A stretch of 64,000 nucleotides of DNA from Tenrec ecaudatus. Taxonomy: Eukaryota > Chordata > Mammalia > Afrosoricida > Tenrecidae. Positions 1 through 11,349 of the stretch are shown piece after piece. The stretch is from the NCBI RefSeq assembly GCF_050624435.1, contig NC_134536.1, positions 8,560,758-8,624,757 of the forward strand. The letters run 5' to 3'. A program made the position numbers and the translations under genes. Numbering within the stretch: the first letter of the stretch is position 1; each line of letters opens with the position of its first letter. The notes beneath the pieces were generated by a model, which searched no databases, was not told where the DNA came from, and worked only from the letters and a program-made list of their open reading frames with translations.

Positions 1-1695
1 GGCCTCACCACGGGACACAGCATTCCTCACTGACCCATAGCACCATGGGGAACAACACTAGAGACACAAGGCAGGAATTGTGCCCACCCTGAGCTCACTA
101 TGCTGAAGCCAGACTCTGAGGACATGCAGCAGAGCAGCGGGGGGAGCAGAGCAATGAAGTCCCCAGTGATAGATGTGGAGCCAGGGCATGGCACCCCATC
201 AGACTGGACTGGAAAGCATTCATGAAGGACAACAAATAGACTCTGAAGTATTTATAGGATATTTTTTGTGTTGTTGGTGGTGTAGCTATTGTTTTGCTTT
301 CTATTGTTGCTTCATTGTACTCAGTCTTGTGATGGTACATAGCATGTCTACCTGGAAGGGATAGGCAGGATGAGCAAGCAGGAAAAGAGAACAATGGGAT
401 GACAGTTTGGGGGGACATGGTAGAAGGGGAGGCAGGGAAAAGGAAGTGTTTGTTAAACCCAGGGACAAGGGAACAACAAGTAATCCAAAATCAGTGGCAA
501 GGAGGCTGTAAGAGGTCTGGCAGGGCTGGATCAAGGGCAATGTAACCAAGAGGAATTCCTGGAACCCAAATGAAGGCTGAACATGATAGGGGGACAAGAG
601 GAAAGTACAAAGAAATAGAGGAAAGAACTAGGAGGCAAAGGGTGGTTATAGAGATCTAAATATAGGCATATACAGATATAAATAGATTTATATACAATGA
701 GGGGAAATAGATCTATGTACATATATTTATAGGCTTAGTATTAAGGAAACAGATGGACAGTGGGCCTCTGCTCAAGTACTTCCTCAACACAAGAACACTT
801 CGTTCTAACAATTCGGCAGTCTGAGATGCTCACCTTCCTGGCACAATCACTGAAGACAATGGGTGCACAAACAAAAGTGGCGAAGAAAGCTGATGATGCC
901 CGGCTATCAAAAGATATAGTGTCTGGGGTCTTAAAGGCCTGAAGATAAACAAGCAGCCATCTAGCCAAGAAACAACAAAGCCCACATGGAAGAAGCACAC
1001 CAGCCTGTGAGATCACAAGGCATCAAAGGGATCAGAGACCCCCCCCCAAAAAAAGCATAGCATTGTGAATGAGAGGGGGTATAGAGTGGGGACCCAGGGC
1101 CCATCTTTGGGAAATTGGACATCCCCTTGCAGAACAGCTATGGGAAGGAGACGAGCCAGTCAGAGTGCAATGATGAAACATACAATTTCCCTCTAGTTCT
1201 TGAGTTCTTGAATGCTTCCTTCTCCCCCCCCCACCCCCCACACTATCATGATCCCAATTCTACCTTACAAATCTAACTGGTACAGATGGGAACTGGAAAC
1301 ACAAGGAATCCAGGACAGATGAACCTCTCAGGACCAGTGGTGAAAGTGGCAATACCAGGAGGGTGGAGGGAAGGTGAGGGAGAAAGGGGAACAGTTTACA
1401 AGGATCTACATATAACCTCCTCCATGGGGGATGAACAGCAGAGAAGTGGGTGAAGGGAGACATTGGATGATGTAAGATATGACAAAATAATAATAATTTA
1501 TAAATTATCAAGGGTTTATGGGGGAGGGAGAGGCGGGGGAGGGGAAACATGAGGAGCTGATACCAAGGCCTCAAGTAGAAGGCAAATGTTTTAAGAATGA
1601 TGATGGCAACATATGTACAAATGTGCTTGACACGATGGATGGATGGATTATGATAAGGGCTGTACAAGCCCCCAATAAAATGATTTTTTTTAAAA
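1..1695 (+). mobile_element. L1 LINE 3' end, young afrotherian/tenrec-type family
   Basis: This non-coding sequence matches at least five other places in the window: its first 650 bases match 24690-25403, and the remainder matches 57985-59140 and, inverted, 9797-10366, 15461-16725 and 53609-55015. It ends in AATAAAATG followed by a T/A-rich tail, as expected of an L1 3' UTR. The window starts inside it. None of the small ORFs across it is a gene. A G- and C-rich stretch near 1224-1245 is part of the element. Confidence 0.8.
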
Positions 1696-2215
1696 AAAAC
1701 AGTGAAGGAGTGGCGTCTAACCTGACAATCAGGTCACATCCTGATGATGCTTCTAGTGGGTGTGGTCTCATGAGGATTCTGGGCATTTTATCTCTCTGCC
1801 TTCATGTTCCTCTTGACAAGTCGTGGGGAGACTTGCTGAGGCCTGTGAATACCCACTCTCTCTGCTTTACCTTTCTGTTGAAGAGCCAAACTCTGAGAGC
1901 TGGAGGAGTCAAGTGGAGAGCCATGCCAGCACTGACATGCTTCCACTGCCATTGGATCCACACCCACCCAGACTTTGCACCCACCAGCCTGTGATCTTCC
2001 TGCATTTTACATCATAGCATGGAACTGTGTGAGTCTAAAGAGAGATTTATGCACTAGCATTGGACTTATGGACTAATATCAGACTTATGGACTTGATCTG
2101 GACTGGGCTGGGATGTTTTCTTGATATATAAGTGCTTTTTAATATAAAGCTCTCTCTTGCACACATATATGAGTATTTCTGGATTTGTTTCTCTAGTCAA
2201 CCCGACTTACACACT
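1696..2215 (+). repeat. Repeat A copy (unnamed family of about 520 bp)
   Basis: It abuts the L1 tail on its left. Diagnostic parts are the 'ACTGCCATTGGATCCAC' block near 1950, the 'CCTGTGATCTTCCTGCAT' block near 1988-2005, and a 3' end reading 'GTTTCTCTAGTCAACCC' followed by ACTTACACAC. The same blocks recur in the same order at 16826, 17838, 28660, 51245 and 60627, and inverted at 7322 and 15985. Confidence 0.7.
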
Positions 2216-2609
2216 CCTGAACTGGAACTGGGTCCTGACTGGGACATGTACATTATGTCAGACCAGGGATAGGGAACATATTTTTAACATAATTTGTGGA
2301 CCATACAAAATTATCAACTTAAAAATTAGCTTGCTTTATTTAGTCAACCATTTAATTAGTTCATCCCCAATGTGATGGTGGGAACTGCTTCTATGACATC
2401 AGCTGGTACTGATGGTTTCAGAAGCCTTATCCAGCCTGTGGGTAGGACGTCCCCTGCCAGCCCTCACCTCCCTCCAGCCCCTTGCAAAAAGGAATTTGCA
2501 ATATTGGCCCAGGCTCTTCCCCAGGCAGTCAGGGCATGACTCAGGACTTCGCCACCCCCAGGACAGTGGTCTCCATCAAAGTCACATCCAGATAAGCCTC
2601 TAAAAGAGA
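2216..2609. other. Unassigned, possibly part of a hAT-type element
   Basis: From about 2258 the sequence (CAGGGATAGGGAAC, then GGACCATACAAAATTATCAA) reads like the left end of an old hAT DNA transposon, but I could not find a matching right terminal repeat. The rest (2410-2609) is GC-richer and shows no gene or repeat that I recognise. Confidence 0.3.
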
Positions 2610-2850
2610 GTTAGAATATGCTTTTAATAAGGTGACCAGACATCCCACTTTCGGCAGGACAGTCCCGATTTTTAACAATTTGTCCCACATCCCGTGGCGT
2701 TTTTAAAAAAAATCCCAATTTTTGGAAAGAATGCATGACAAGCTAGGGTATACGGTTTTCGGCTGCCATGTGGCTATTTCGCCAGGATATGAGTTTTTAT
2801 CAATGGTGTCCCGCTTCACCAAGGTTAAAATCTGGTCACCTTATTCTAAC
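2610..2850. mobile_element. Non-autonomous DNA transposon candidate with perfect terminal inverted repeats
   Basis: ATAAGGTGACCAGA at 2628-2641 is exactly inverted at 2831-2844 (TCTGGTCACCTTAT). An outer GTTAGAATA at 2610-2618 is also inverted at 2842-2850, so the left arm appears to carry a short insertion of about 11 bases. The interior contains an imperfect 'GGGACAGTCCCGATTTTT'-like block. No ORF could encode a transposase. The size and ends suggest a hAT-type MITE, but the superfamily is not proven. Confidence 0.6.
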
Positions 2851-3084
2851 ATGAAGTACATACCTTATATAATGAACACACTTTTGAAGATGTGGTTCAC
2901 ATAAAAAAAAGTGTCCCTGAACGAGTTGTACAGAAAGTGTTCAATGAAAACCTAATCTGCTGTGTAGGGGTTCACTGCAGACATAAAAAAAGGTGCAGCC
3001 TTGGCCTGTCATGTGCCATCCTTCCATTGTTGCTATGGCGGAGTCCATTTGTGGCGGCCGCTGGGTCCATGCAGCTCATGAAGG

Positions 3085-3270
3085 GTCTCACGCAGTATTC
3101 TGATCCTCCACTCTGCCAGACATGATGTTCTTTTCTAGCAATGAGCCTCTCTTGATGGCATGTTCAAAGTCAGCAAGCAGAGTCTGGCTGTCCCTGCTTC
3201 TGGAGGCTCCTGCTTGTTCTTCATCTACCATAGCCCTACGAGGTCGCCGCCATTGCCTCTGTTCCACAGT
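3085..3270 (-). mobile_element. RTE LINE fragment (3' coding region)
   Basis: Read on the minus strand this resembles the end of the RTE ORF seen better at 35396-35663 and 60288-60540, including the block equivalent to 'CCAGTCCCTGGAGAA...CATGCTTGG'. It is diverged and 5'-truncated. The 230 bases before it (2851-3084) show nothing I recognise. Confidence 0.5.
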
Positions 3271-3504
3271 TGAGAAAGCCAAGGGGCTCAGAGAAGGTAA
3301 ACAAACATAAAAGCTAGATAGCTGGCGAAAGCAGTCTGCTGCAGACTCCGGAGCATGAGCATTTACCCTTCCTTTCCCGGCTTAGCCCGTTCCTCCAGCA
3401 CACGACCAAGACGCAGCCCCTCCGGAAGCCTCACCCTTCATTCTAAGGGCATTCACAGCCTGCTGATGGGTCAGGCCCCAGGGCACCAACGACCTAGCTC
3501 ATAA

Positions 3505-3687
3505 GAACAAATGCAGTTGTTGGGTGCGGTTCAGTCGATTCCACTCCAAGTGACCGAGTAGCACTGCCCATAGGGCGTCCTGGGTTGTCTTCTTGCTGGG
3601 AGCCCACTGTTAGGTCATATTGGCGGGTTTGAACTGCCACCCATTTGATTAGCAGCCAAGCGCTTAACCATTGTGCCACCAGACCTC
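3505..3687 (-). mobile_element. AfroSINE (tRNA-headed SINE)
   Basis: On the minus strand the head reads GGAGGTCTGGTGGCACAATG, then a B-box-like GGCAGTTCAAACCC, followed by the SINE body with 'CCCTATGGG' and an end near 'TCGACTGAACCG'. The tRNA-derived A and B boxes are still visible. It is nearly full length. Confidence 0.8.
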
Positions 3688-4628
3688 CTTATAAGAATAG
3701 TGAGCAGCCCTAAACTAGGGAAGAGGTATGGTTAAAGCAAAGTGCCGAGCTCTCACGCAGAGCCTGATTCTCCTGACATTTGCAAAGTTTTAATAGCGAC
3801 TCTGAAGATTCCTGTTTGAAACCCAATACGCTTGACAAATGGTCTGGCCTCGTCCTCTGCAGTTTCCACATGGCCTGGGTTGCTTACACTGCAGTGATAA
3901 TTTAGGGATTTGTCTTTTTCCAAGCGCACTGTACAATGGAAAGTTTTTTGCTGCCCCTGTGCTCCTCTTCTGTCCCCTTCCCCAGGGCCCCCCTCACTTT
4001 TTTAATCTCCGCCTGGGGACACAGCCACAGGCACCAGCGCCGCCAAAGCCAAGTGGGGCCTCTAGCTGGCATTGGATGGTGGGAGCGAGCCACCCAGGAG
4101 GATGTCTGAATGTGCTGTACCCAGCCCGGGGCGCTCCAGGCTCTGCAGGGACTTGGGGTAAGACTCCCGGGGTCTCTTTGTCCGTGGAGGTTTGGCGTAT
4201 GCAGCGACTGTGCATTGTTTACTTTGGATGCAAAGATTAAAAAACAACAACTGTGCTCCATTATGCTAATTGGGGGTCTGCCTTAGAGCCATCTTTGCAG
4301 AAAGCAGAGTCAATTGGCGAAGAGTTGAAGGAAGAATGCCGATGAGGCTAAAGAACTCATTCCAAAGGATCTGCTTCTCTCGTGAGTGCATTTTGAAATT
4401 TCGGGTTTTAACATATATATCTGTAAAGCCCACCTGTCTTCGTTATCCATAACAGAAATAGCATAGGTCGGTGGGCTTAACGGGCAAAACCTTATGCTCT
4501 CACAGTTGAGGAGGCTAGACGTCTGAATTTGGGGTACCAGTTATAGAGGCAGACTGTCCCTCTCCATTGGCTTCAAGAAGATGCTTGGCTTCAATCTTCT
4601 CTTGGGTCTAGGAATGTCTGAGCAGAGG
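3688..4628. other. Intergenic, no feature recognised
   Basis: Apparently single-copy sequence. ORFs of 60-133 codons occur on both strands around 3840-4260 but overlap one another in several frames and show no domain, so I treat them as chance. Confidence 0.6.
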
Positions 4629-4835
4629 GAGCCCAGGTCCAGAGGTGCAGTGGGGATGAGGAGGGCTGCTAACCCCGAGGTCCGCAGTTTGAAACCACGA
4701 GCCTCATTCCACAGGAGAAAGACGAGGCGTCCTACTCCCATCAAGAGCTATGGTCTTGGAAACCCACAAAGGCAGCTCTAGCCTCACCCAGAGGGTCACG
4801 ATGAGGAAGAACTGACTTGATGGCAGGGAATAATG
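4629..4835 (+). mobile_element. AfroSINE, diverged
   Basis: A head like GGAGCCCAGGTCCAGAGGTG is followed by GGCTGCTAACC, a B-box region (CGCAGTTTGAAACC), 'GGAGAAAGACGAGGCGTC' and a tail with GACTTGATGGCAGGG. All AfroSINE blocks are present in order. Confidence 0.75.
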
Positions 4836-5129
4836 TTTAGCCTCCACAGGCCAAGTCTCTCTGCCAAAAGATGATTCAAGGCAGGGGATTTGACCTTGTC
4901 CATTTCACAAGCCTGGGAGCTGCTCTCCAGCCTTCAAGTCTGTAAAATCAGGAGGTGGTTAAGCTCCATGGTGATCGTTTTTGGCCCCTGCCCTGGCTGT
5001 TCCTCTGAGACTGGGCTCACAGCTTTGTCTACCCGCAGCTAGATCGGGAGGTGGCTTTCCTGGCAGCTCCTTTACATTATGACATTGAAAACCAAATTAA
5101 GCTAGTTACCTGCTCAAAAATTTTAAACA

Positions 5130-5337
5130 ACAGCAATAAAAGCTCACTGCCATTGAGTCAATTCTGACTTAGAGTGACCCTAGAGGACAGGACAGAACTT
5201 CCCCTGTGGGTTTCAGAGACGGAATGTTTACGGGAGTAGAAAACCTCATCTTTCTGCTGCAGAGCGCCTGGTGGTTTTGAACTACTAACCTTGCAGTTAG
5301 CTCCCCAATGCTGAACCACTGTGCCACCAGGGCTCTA
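5130..5337 (-). mobile_element. AfroSINE, near full length
   Basis: Minus-strand copy starting with a GAGCCCTGGTGGCACAGTGG-type head at 5337 and ending in the GTCAATGGCAGTGAG-type tail at 5130. The body carries AGGGGAAGTTCTGTCCTGTC. Confidence 0.8.
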
Positions 5338-5640
5338 AAAACTCCCTGCCATTGAGTCTATTCCCACTCATAGCAACCTTGTAAGACAGGGTAGAACTGA
5401 CCCCATGGGTCTTTGGAGACTACCTCTTTACAGGAGTAGAAAGTCTTGCCTTTTGCCTGGGGAACTGCTGGTGGTTTTGAACGGCTGACCCTGGAGTTAG
5501 AAGCCCAGTGTGTAACCATAGAACTGCATGTGCTCTGTAGGGTTTTCAGGAGTTGATTTTTCAGATGTCAGTCTCTAAGGCCTTCCTTCCAAGGTGCCTC
5601 TGGCTGGATTTGAGACATTCAACATTGGCACCACCAGGGC
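5338..5640 (-). mobile_element. Second AfroSINE directly behind the first, with a head separated from its body
   Basis: The body (5340-5510) matches the neighbour at 5130 in the same orientation. Its tRNA-like head appears displaced to about 5625-5640 (minus strand GGCCCTGGTGGTGCCAATG), with some 110 bases of diverged sequence between. It could be one disrupted SINE or two fragments. Together with the previous entry it forms a head-to-tail SINE pair. Confidence 0.6.
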
Positions 5641-6429
5641 CTTCTGAAGATGGAACTTTGAGCATAACACACGCAGCGCCCCACTTGCCCCTTCCTCTAC
5701 TGAGCTTCTGGTGAGCAGCTAGCTCCTGTTGTCCCCATCCAGACCCACATGGCCATTGCTAGAAACTGCTACACCCATAGAGCCGAGAAGGAGTGCGTGG
5801 TAGGTGTGTGTCCCTTCTCCTGTGAGCTCTCGGGCAGAGGTGGACGAGGAATGGCAGGGATGGCATGGGCCCTGCGCATCACCTGAGCGAGGTGCCAGGG
5901 AGCAGTTTCTATTACCCTTCATAGTTCCCTCGCCGGCTATGCGCGGTCACTGAGACCTAAAACCCACTGTCCTCATCACCATTTTCTGTCCCTGTGCTGC
6001 TGCTCTGCACGGAGAGTCCAGCGAGGCTGAAGGCCTGGCCCACAGGTTCCTATCTGTCCACAGACCATGGCACTGTTGTATCAACCACAGAAGAGCGAGG
6101 TGGTATGCTGATTTATTGCTGAGACTGAGAATGTAGCTACAAGGTTATATTTCATGCTGAAAAGTGCCATTCTTATTTTTTGGAGACCATCTAAATCATG
6201 ATCTAGTTTGCAAAGAAGCCATTTCCATAAAGATGATGTGTGTGGGGGTGGGGGGGTTATCCCTAATTGTATACCCAGTATAGGGTCTAATGTAGCCTAC
6301 AGAGAATCGGATACTAAAGTTTTTGTTTCTCCTGGCAGGTCATCGGAAGCCATGCCTCTTCTTCCAGAGACAGGGCTATCTGACAATTTGTGGGTGGGGC
6401 TCATGATGACCACCGGATCCATCCAGTCA
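5641..6429. other. Intergenic, no feature recognised
   Basis: No convincing coding sequence or repeat. A short G-rich run (TGGGGGTGGGGGGG) lies near 6242-6256. Confidence 0.55.
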
Positions 6430-6600
6430 CCAGAAAGCCCACTGTTGTCACGTCCATTTGGGTTCCCGACAGCCCCATCTGTTACGGAGTAGAATTGAGC
6501 CCAGGGTTCTCTCCATAGCAATCTTTATGAAAGCAGATGTTTCTTCCCGCGCACCACTGGGTGGATTTGAACTACCAATATGTAGGTTAGTAATTGCAGT
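6430..6600 (-). mobile_element. Degenerate AfroSINE
   Basis: Minus-strand order of body blocks is kept: a B-box-like GTAGTTCAAATCCACCC, a GGTGCGCGGGAAGAA block, and a partial tail. Divergence is high and the edges are uncertain. Confidence 0.5.
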
Positions 6601-7250
6601 TGTTTGGTGCCCTGGAGTCAGTGCTAGGTGCAACCGAAGGGAACACGTCCCGGCCCTGCGCCTTCCTCACAATTGTTCTTGTGTTTGAGCTCATCAAGGC
6701 AGCCACGGTGTCAATCCAAATTATTTAAGTTCTCCTTTTTTAATTTCCCCACTCCTGCACCACTGCTTGACCAAGCATGATGTCTTCTCCAGGGACTGGC
6801 CTCTCCTGATGACATGTCCAAAGTTCATGAGACAAAGTTGCACCACCCTTGCCTCTAAGGTGCCTGCTGGCCAACCTGCTTCCAAGACACCTTTGTTTGT
6901 CCGTTTGGCAGCCCATGCATAGTACTTTTCAATATTCTTTTCTGGCACCGTAATCCAACGATATCGATTCTTCTTCAGTCTTCCTTATTCCACGTCCAGA
7001 TTTCACACGCATATGAGGTGATTAAAGACACCATGGCCTAGGTCAGGTGCATTTTGGTCCTCAAAGTAGCATGCTTGCTTTTCAACACTTTAAAGAGGTT
7101 GGGTGCAGCAGACTGACCCAACGCAATGCATCAGTCCATCTCTTGAATCCTTTCCCATGAGGATTGGTTATGGATCCAAGCAAAACAAAATCCTTTGACA
7201 ACTTCAGTCTTTTCTCCATTTCTCATGATGTGACCTATTAGGAAATCAGG
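6601..7250 (-). mobile_element. RTE LINE 3' part
   Basis: On the minus strand the segment follows the RTE order seen in 25404-25997: a lysine-rich 'GTGAAATCTGGACGTGGAAT' region equivalent, the 'CTGGAGAAGACATCATGCTT' block at about 6775-6800, and a 3' end with ACTCCAGGGCACCAAAC at 6600. All frames are broken, so no reverse transcriptase could be made. Confidence 0.65.
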
Positions 7251-7321
7251 CTCGACTTGATGGCTATGAGAGGACAGCAAATTTTTTGTAAAATGTCTTT
7301 ACATTGAATCACAATATCAAG

Positions 7322-7840
7322 TCAACATTGTTTAGTCTGAGACTTTAGAGAAATGAATCCACCGAAACTCATGTATAAGAGAGAGTTTTATATAAATCTT
7401 AAGTGCACATCAAGAAAACATCCCAACCCAGTGCTGCCCAAGCCCACAAACCCAACATTAACCCATATGTCCAACACCAATCCACAAAGTCCTCCTCCAT
7501 CTCACAAAACAGACTCAATGACACTGACTGTAGGAGGAAAGCAGAATCAGCATGTAAGCAGCTCAGTGCTGGCAGGGGTCTCCACACAGCTGCTCCAGCA
7601 CCCAGGGCTGCAGCGGGGTAGGTCCATGTGGCTTCTCCTTGGAGATGTCTTGCAGGAAGTGAGCCCTGCCAGCTAAAGCAGGGAACTGGCTAAGGCATCT
7701 ACACCCTGGTCCGACCATCAGAAAGCAAGAGACCCAAGAACTAGAAAGGCAAATCTCACTGAGCCATTTATCCCTCCACCCTTCAATTAACCCCACATGT
7801 GTTTATCGGTCAGGTTGGCACAATAAACTAACTACTTCAA
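7322..7840 (-). repeat. Repeat A relative, inverted copy
   Basis: Its plus-strand start (TTTAGAGAAATGAATCCACC, ATGTATAAGAGAGAGTTTTATA) is the inverse of the 3' end of repeat A, and its far end (GTTTATCGGTCAGGTTGGCA) is the inverse of the 'TGCCAACCTGGCCAATAGG' block found at 60630 and 28775. It belongs to the longer variant of the family. The ORF at 7353-7676 lies wholly inside it and is not a gene. Confidence 0.7.
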
Positions 7841-8339
7841 AGTTGTTGATATGGGTTCACAAAGGCTACTTACTTTAATATTGTAGGTCAAACCTCAGAC
7901 AATTAGACAGAACCAGCAACTCTAAAAATGCCAGCAGCCACGAAAACCAGCACACGTACTTGCACCTTGTGCAGACGAAGCCCCGTGATTCTGTTTGAAA
8001 GGTGATCATGGGCGTGGGGGATAATGGCAGCTCCGACTAAGTGCATCAGAAGGTTCAAAAAGTAAATTAGCACAGAGGTTTAGCTTTGTCTATGTAAGCT
8101 GGGCGTAGAAAACCCATTTTTGTTATTATTTGCTATAGAGATTTTGACAAGCAAGGCATCGCTGATGGAACGCAACCCAATTAGGTGATAGAGCTGTCTG
8201 GATGTCAGCCCTCTGACAGGCTCATCCAGCGTGGTCCACACGCACCTGGCTTCCTCTGGGGATGGCACTTTTCTTGCACCTCCAAGGGCTCAATGGCCTA
8301 ACGGACTGACTCCATTTTCAACCAACCAGCGTCTTAACA
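7841..8339. other. Intergenic, no feature recognised
   Basis: No repeat block or coding signal that I can name. Confidence 0.5.
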
Positions 8340-8510
8340 CAGGAGCCCTGCGGATGCAGCAGGTGACATGGTGGCTGCTAACCAAAAGGCTGGCCTCGGG
8401 AGAAAGATGAGGTCGTCGGCTCTCATCAAGATCCATAGCCTTAGAAACCCTGTGGAGCAGCCACACTCTGTCCTGTAGAGTTGGCCTGTCAGCAGTGGGT
8501 GGGTTTGAGG
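8340..8510 (+). mobile_element. AfroSINE, diverged
   Basis: GGAGCCCTGCGGATGCAGCA begins the head. It is followed by GGTGGCTGCTAACCAAAAGG, the GAGAAAGATGAGGTCGTC block and GAAACCCTGTGGAGCAG. The tail is truncated. Confidence 0.7.
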
Positions 8511-9784
8511 GTCACAGGGTCCAGGGATAGTGGGAAGTGTTGGGGTCCATGCCTCACATCCCTTCTGCACAAACACTTAACAAGCTCTAGGAGTCTCTGC
8601 CAACTTCCTTTCCTTGCCTCTCTGACCAAGTCCCTCCTTTGTTGGTCCCTAGCTCCATGACACTGCCTTGGGTCTTGATAGTCATCCATGTCAGGAAACT
8701 AGGGGGAAGAGGTCTTGAGTGTTGTGGGCTTGGCTCTCTCTCCTCACAGTGCAATTCGGGTGCTCTGTTGGCCAAAATGCAGCCTCCCGTCCTGAGAGAG
8801 GCTGAGGAGGAAGAAGACCAAGAACCCCACTGTGCTATACCGTTGAATGTGGGGCCGAGCATCTCCAAAGAGACTGAAGAGCACACGTCTCTCTCTGAGC
8901 TCTGGTACCACATCATCCTGTGGTTTGGGGGGAAGTTACTTAATCTCTCTGGATCCTGGTCCTTTACAAGAGAAAAGTCATAGAAGTATTATAAGGATTA
9001 AGGGAGAAAAAAAAGGAAATCTACAAATGATATGTTTGTGTATAATACCACCAGCCTTTGAATGATGACTGCATATTTTCTAGAGAAAATCCATTCCTAT
9101 CACCACGCTGCGGTCTCTCTGGTTTTCTGTGAATGTTTTACTTTGGATAACAGATGAAATGTCACATAGGTGGCCTGTTTTCTGTGCTGCACCACAATGG
9201 AGAACTTGGCTTTTGTTCATCATCTACTGATGGGGGAAAAAAGTGTGCTGGAATGGGATTAATATTTTTAAACTGCCAGCTCTTGTCTTCAGAAGAGCTA
9301 TGAACCTGGTAGGTTCAAACCACCAACCCAGGTCTGCACCTGCTGAGACAAGAATGCAAATGTGGGAGAAGACAAAGCTGAGGAAGTTTGTGTTGGAGGC
9401 TGGAACTGGGGCAAGTGTTTCTTGGCCTAGAGAGCACTAGCAGATGCTGTTCCCCAAGCCCCACCCCTGCTGAAGCAGCAAAAAACAGGACCTGGAGATT
9501 CTTGCTTTGCATTCCACCTTCCATTGAGTCAACCGTAACTACCATTTGAGCAGAAACTTCCTAGGTGTGGACTTGACAGGAAACTTCTTTATCTTTGTCC
9601 ATCCCAACGGTCTTAGGATGCCAGTGACAGATGAGAACCGACCTTCTCTAGACCCGGAGGGAGTATCAGGAGAGAGTGGACTGGCCCATCAGATCTCAGC
9701 AGAAGGGGGCAGTTTCAGGAGTGGTGTAGGGAGCTGGGTCCCCAGCTCTTGGGCAGGGGAGCCCTGGTCCCTTGTAGCTTCCTT
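8511..9784. other. Intergenic, mostly unassigned, with one MIR remnant
   Basis: At 8933-9005 the order ACTTAATCTCTCTGGATCC ... AAGGATTAAGGGAG resembles an inverted MIR element. The overlapping ORFs over 8587-8983 on both strands, up to 114 codons, lack recognisable domains. Two short AfroSINE-like pieces may lie near 9300-9345 and 9510-9570. Confidence 0.45.
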
Positions 9785-9796
9785 CAAATTTACAAG

Positions 9797-10366
9797 TTTT
9801 TTTTTTAAATCATTTTATTGGGGACTTTTACAGCTCTTAGAACATTCCATACATCAATTTTATCAAGCATATTTGCACATATGTTGCCATCATCATTTCC
9901 AAAACATTTTCTACTTAAGCCCTTGATATAAGCATCTCTTTTTTTCCCCTCCCTTGTCCACCCTTATGAATCCTTGATCAATTACATATTGCTATTATTA
10001 AGTCTCATCTTATACTGTCTGTTGTCTCCCTTCACCTACCTTTCTGTTATTTGTCCCCTTCAGAGGTTTCCCCTTTGTGATGGGCTCCCCCTTCCTCCCC
10101 CTTCTCCCTCCCCGACCATCCCTCTACCTATCATTACTCCCACTACCATTCCAGAGGGGTCTATCTGCCCTGAATTCCATGTGTCGAGGCTCTTATCTGT
10201 ACCAATGTGTGTTCTCCGCTCTAGCCGGATTTGTAAGGTAGACCTGGTCAGGGTAGTAGCGGGAGGAAGCATTCAGGAACTGGAGGAACGATGTGTATTT
10301 CAGCGGTACTATTCTGCACCTTGGTTGAATCATCCTTTCCTTATAACCCTTCTGTGGGAGGATGGT
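9797..10366 (-). mobile_element. 5'-truncated L1 insertion with target-site duplication
   Basis: The poly-A tail appears as a T-run at 9797, followed by the inverted L1 3' UTR. The insertion is framed by CAAATTTACAAG at 9785-9796 and CAACTTTACAAG at 10367-10378, a 12-bp duplication with one mismatch. Its boundaries are therefore well defined. The ORF at 9974-10414 is an L1 shadow. Confidence 0.85.
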
Positions 10367-10378
10367 CAACTTTACAAG

Positions 10379-11254
10379 TGTGTTCTTTTCCCTCGCACAG
10401 AAGCACCCTGGTGAATGTGGCGCAGGCCAAGCAGGTTTCCTTCTGTTGTGTGTCGGGTCACCACGACTAGGCACCTGATAACATTCCTCTCCCCACAGGC
10501 CTGTCGCAGTCCCTGCTACCTGGCACACTGAGGAGCATCTTTTGGTTTTTATTATGGTGCCAATTCTTTTTGTTCTGTTTCTATTTTGCCCTCTGATTAA
10601 CCTTAATGTCCTTTGAAGGTCATGGTAATGATGGAAAAGTTCAAGTTATCCCCGCCCTGCTCGCTCTACTGCCTCTCCAAAGCCCATGTCTGTCTTCGCC
10701 ACGGCCCAGAGGGAGCCACCACTGCCAGGGAGGAGCTGTCCGGAGGGTGGCAGGATTGGCAAGACACTCCAGGGAGAGGGAGTGTCCAAAAAATCATAAC
10801 AAGGGGTGGCGATGGGATCGCTTATTTCCTGGAGTTTTGCCCATTTTCTCACTGGGGAGCCTTTGAAACATTAGCACAGAATTCACAAAACCCTTGATTA
10901 AAAGCGTCCACACTGGGATGATGCTGGGCTGTTGATTGCTTTACTGGACTTTCTGCAAATGGAACCCATTGCCATTTCCACGCCTGGTCATTCCTGTTTG
11001 CAGCTGGCCGGCAGTTGGCTTTGTTGCCATGGGGACTGTTTCCACAAGACACAAACACATCAGCTTTGTGAAATCTCTGGGGGGAACCAACAGCTGGAAG
11101 GTGCCGGGCCATTAGCAGGAAGGAGAACGTGTCTGCTGGGTGTTTGCATGGACACCGCTACTAAAATTGTGGCTCCAACGTAGCCAACATCTCTGTAGGA
11201 CTTAGACTCCTGAGTACTTCAGAAACCCAAACTCAAGGCTCATCACATGCCACA
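10379..11254. other. Intergenic, no feature recognised
   Basis: Several ORFs of 70-110 codons overlap here on both strands without a domain or a repeat match that I can support. Confidence 0.5.
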
Positions 11255-11345
11255 AGGCTGGTAGTATTGTTAACTTCATTTTAGATAGGGAAATCCAGGC
11301 ACCCAGAGGTGAGCAACCTTGGGTTTGGAAGTGGGGCTCAGTGGC
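11255..11345 (+). repeat. MIR remnant
   Basis: TTCATTTTAGATAGGGAAAT, then CAGAGGTGAGCAACCTTGG, match the order of the core and 3' part of the ancient mammal-wide SINE MIR. Heavily diverged. Confidence 0.5.
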
Positions 11346-11349
11346 ATGT

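Noticed and set aside
1260-1994. Opposed ORFs of 135 and 158 codons
   Set aside because: They lie within the L1 3' UTR and the adjoining repeat A. The same sequence recurs elsewhere without an open frame.
3505-3687. tRNA-like head with A and B boxes as a functional tRNA gene
   Set aside because: No complete cloverleaf. The sequence continues into the SINE body, and the same head recurs many times in the window.
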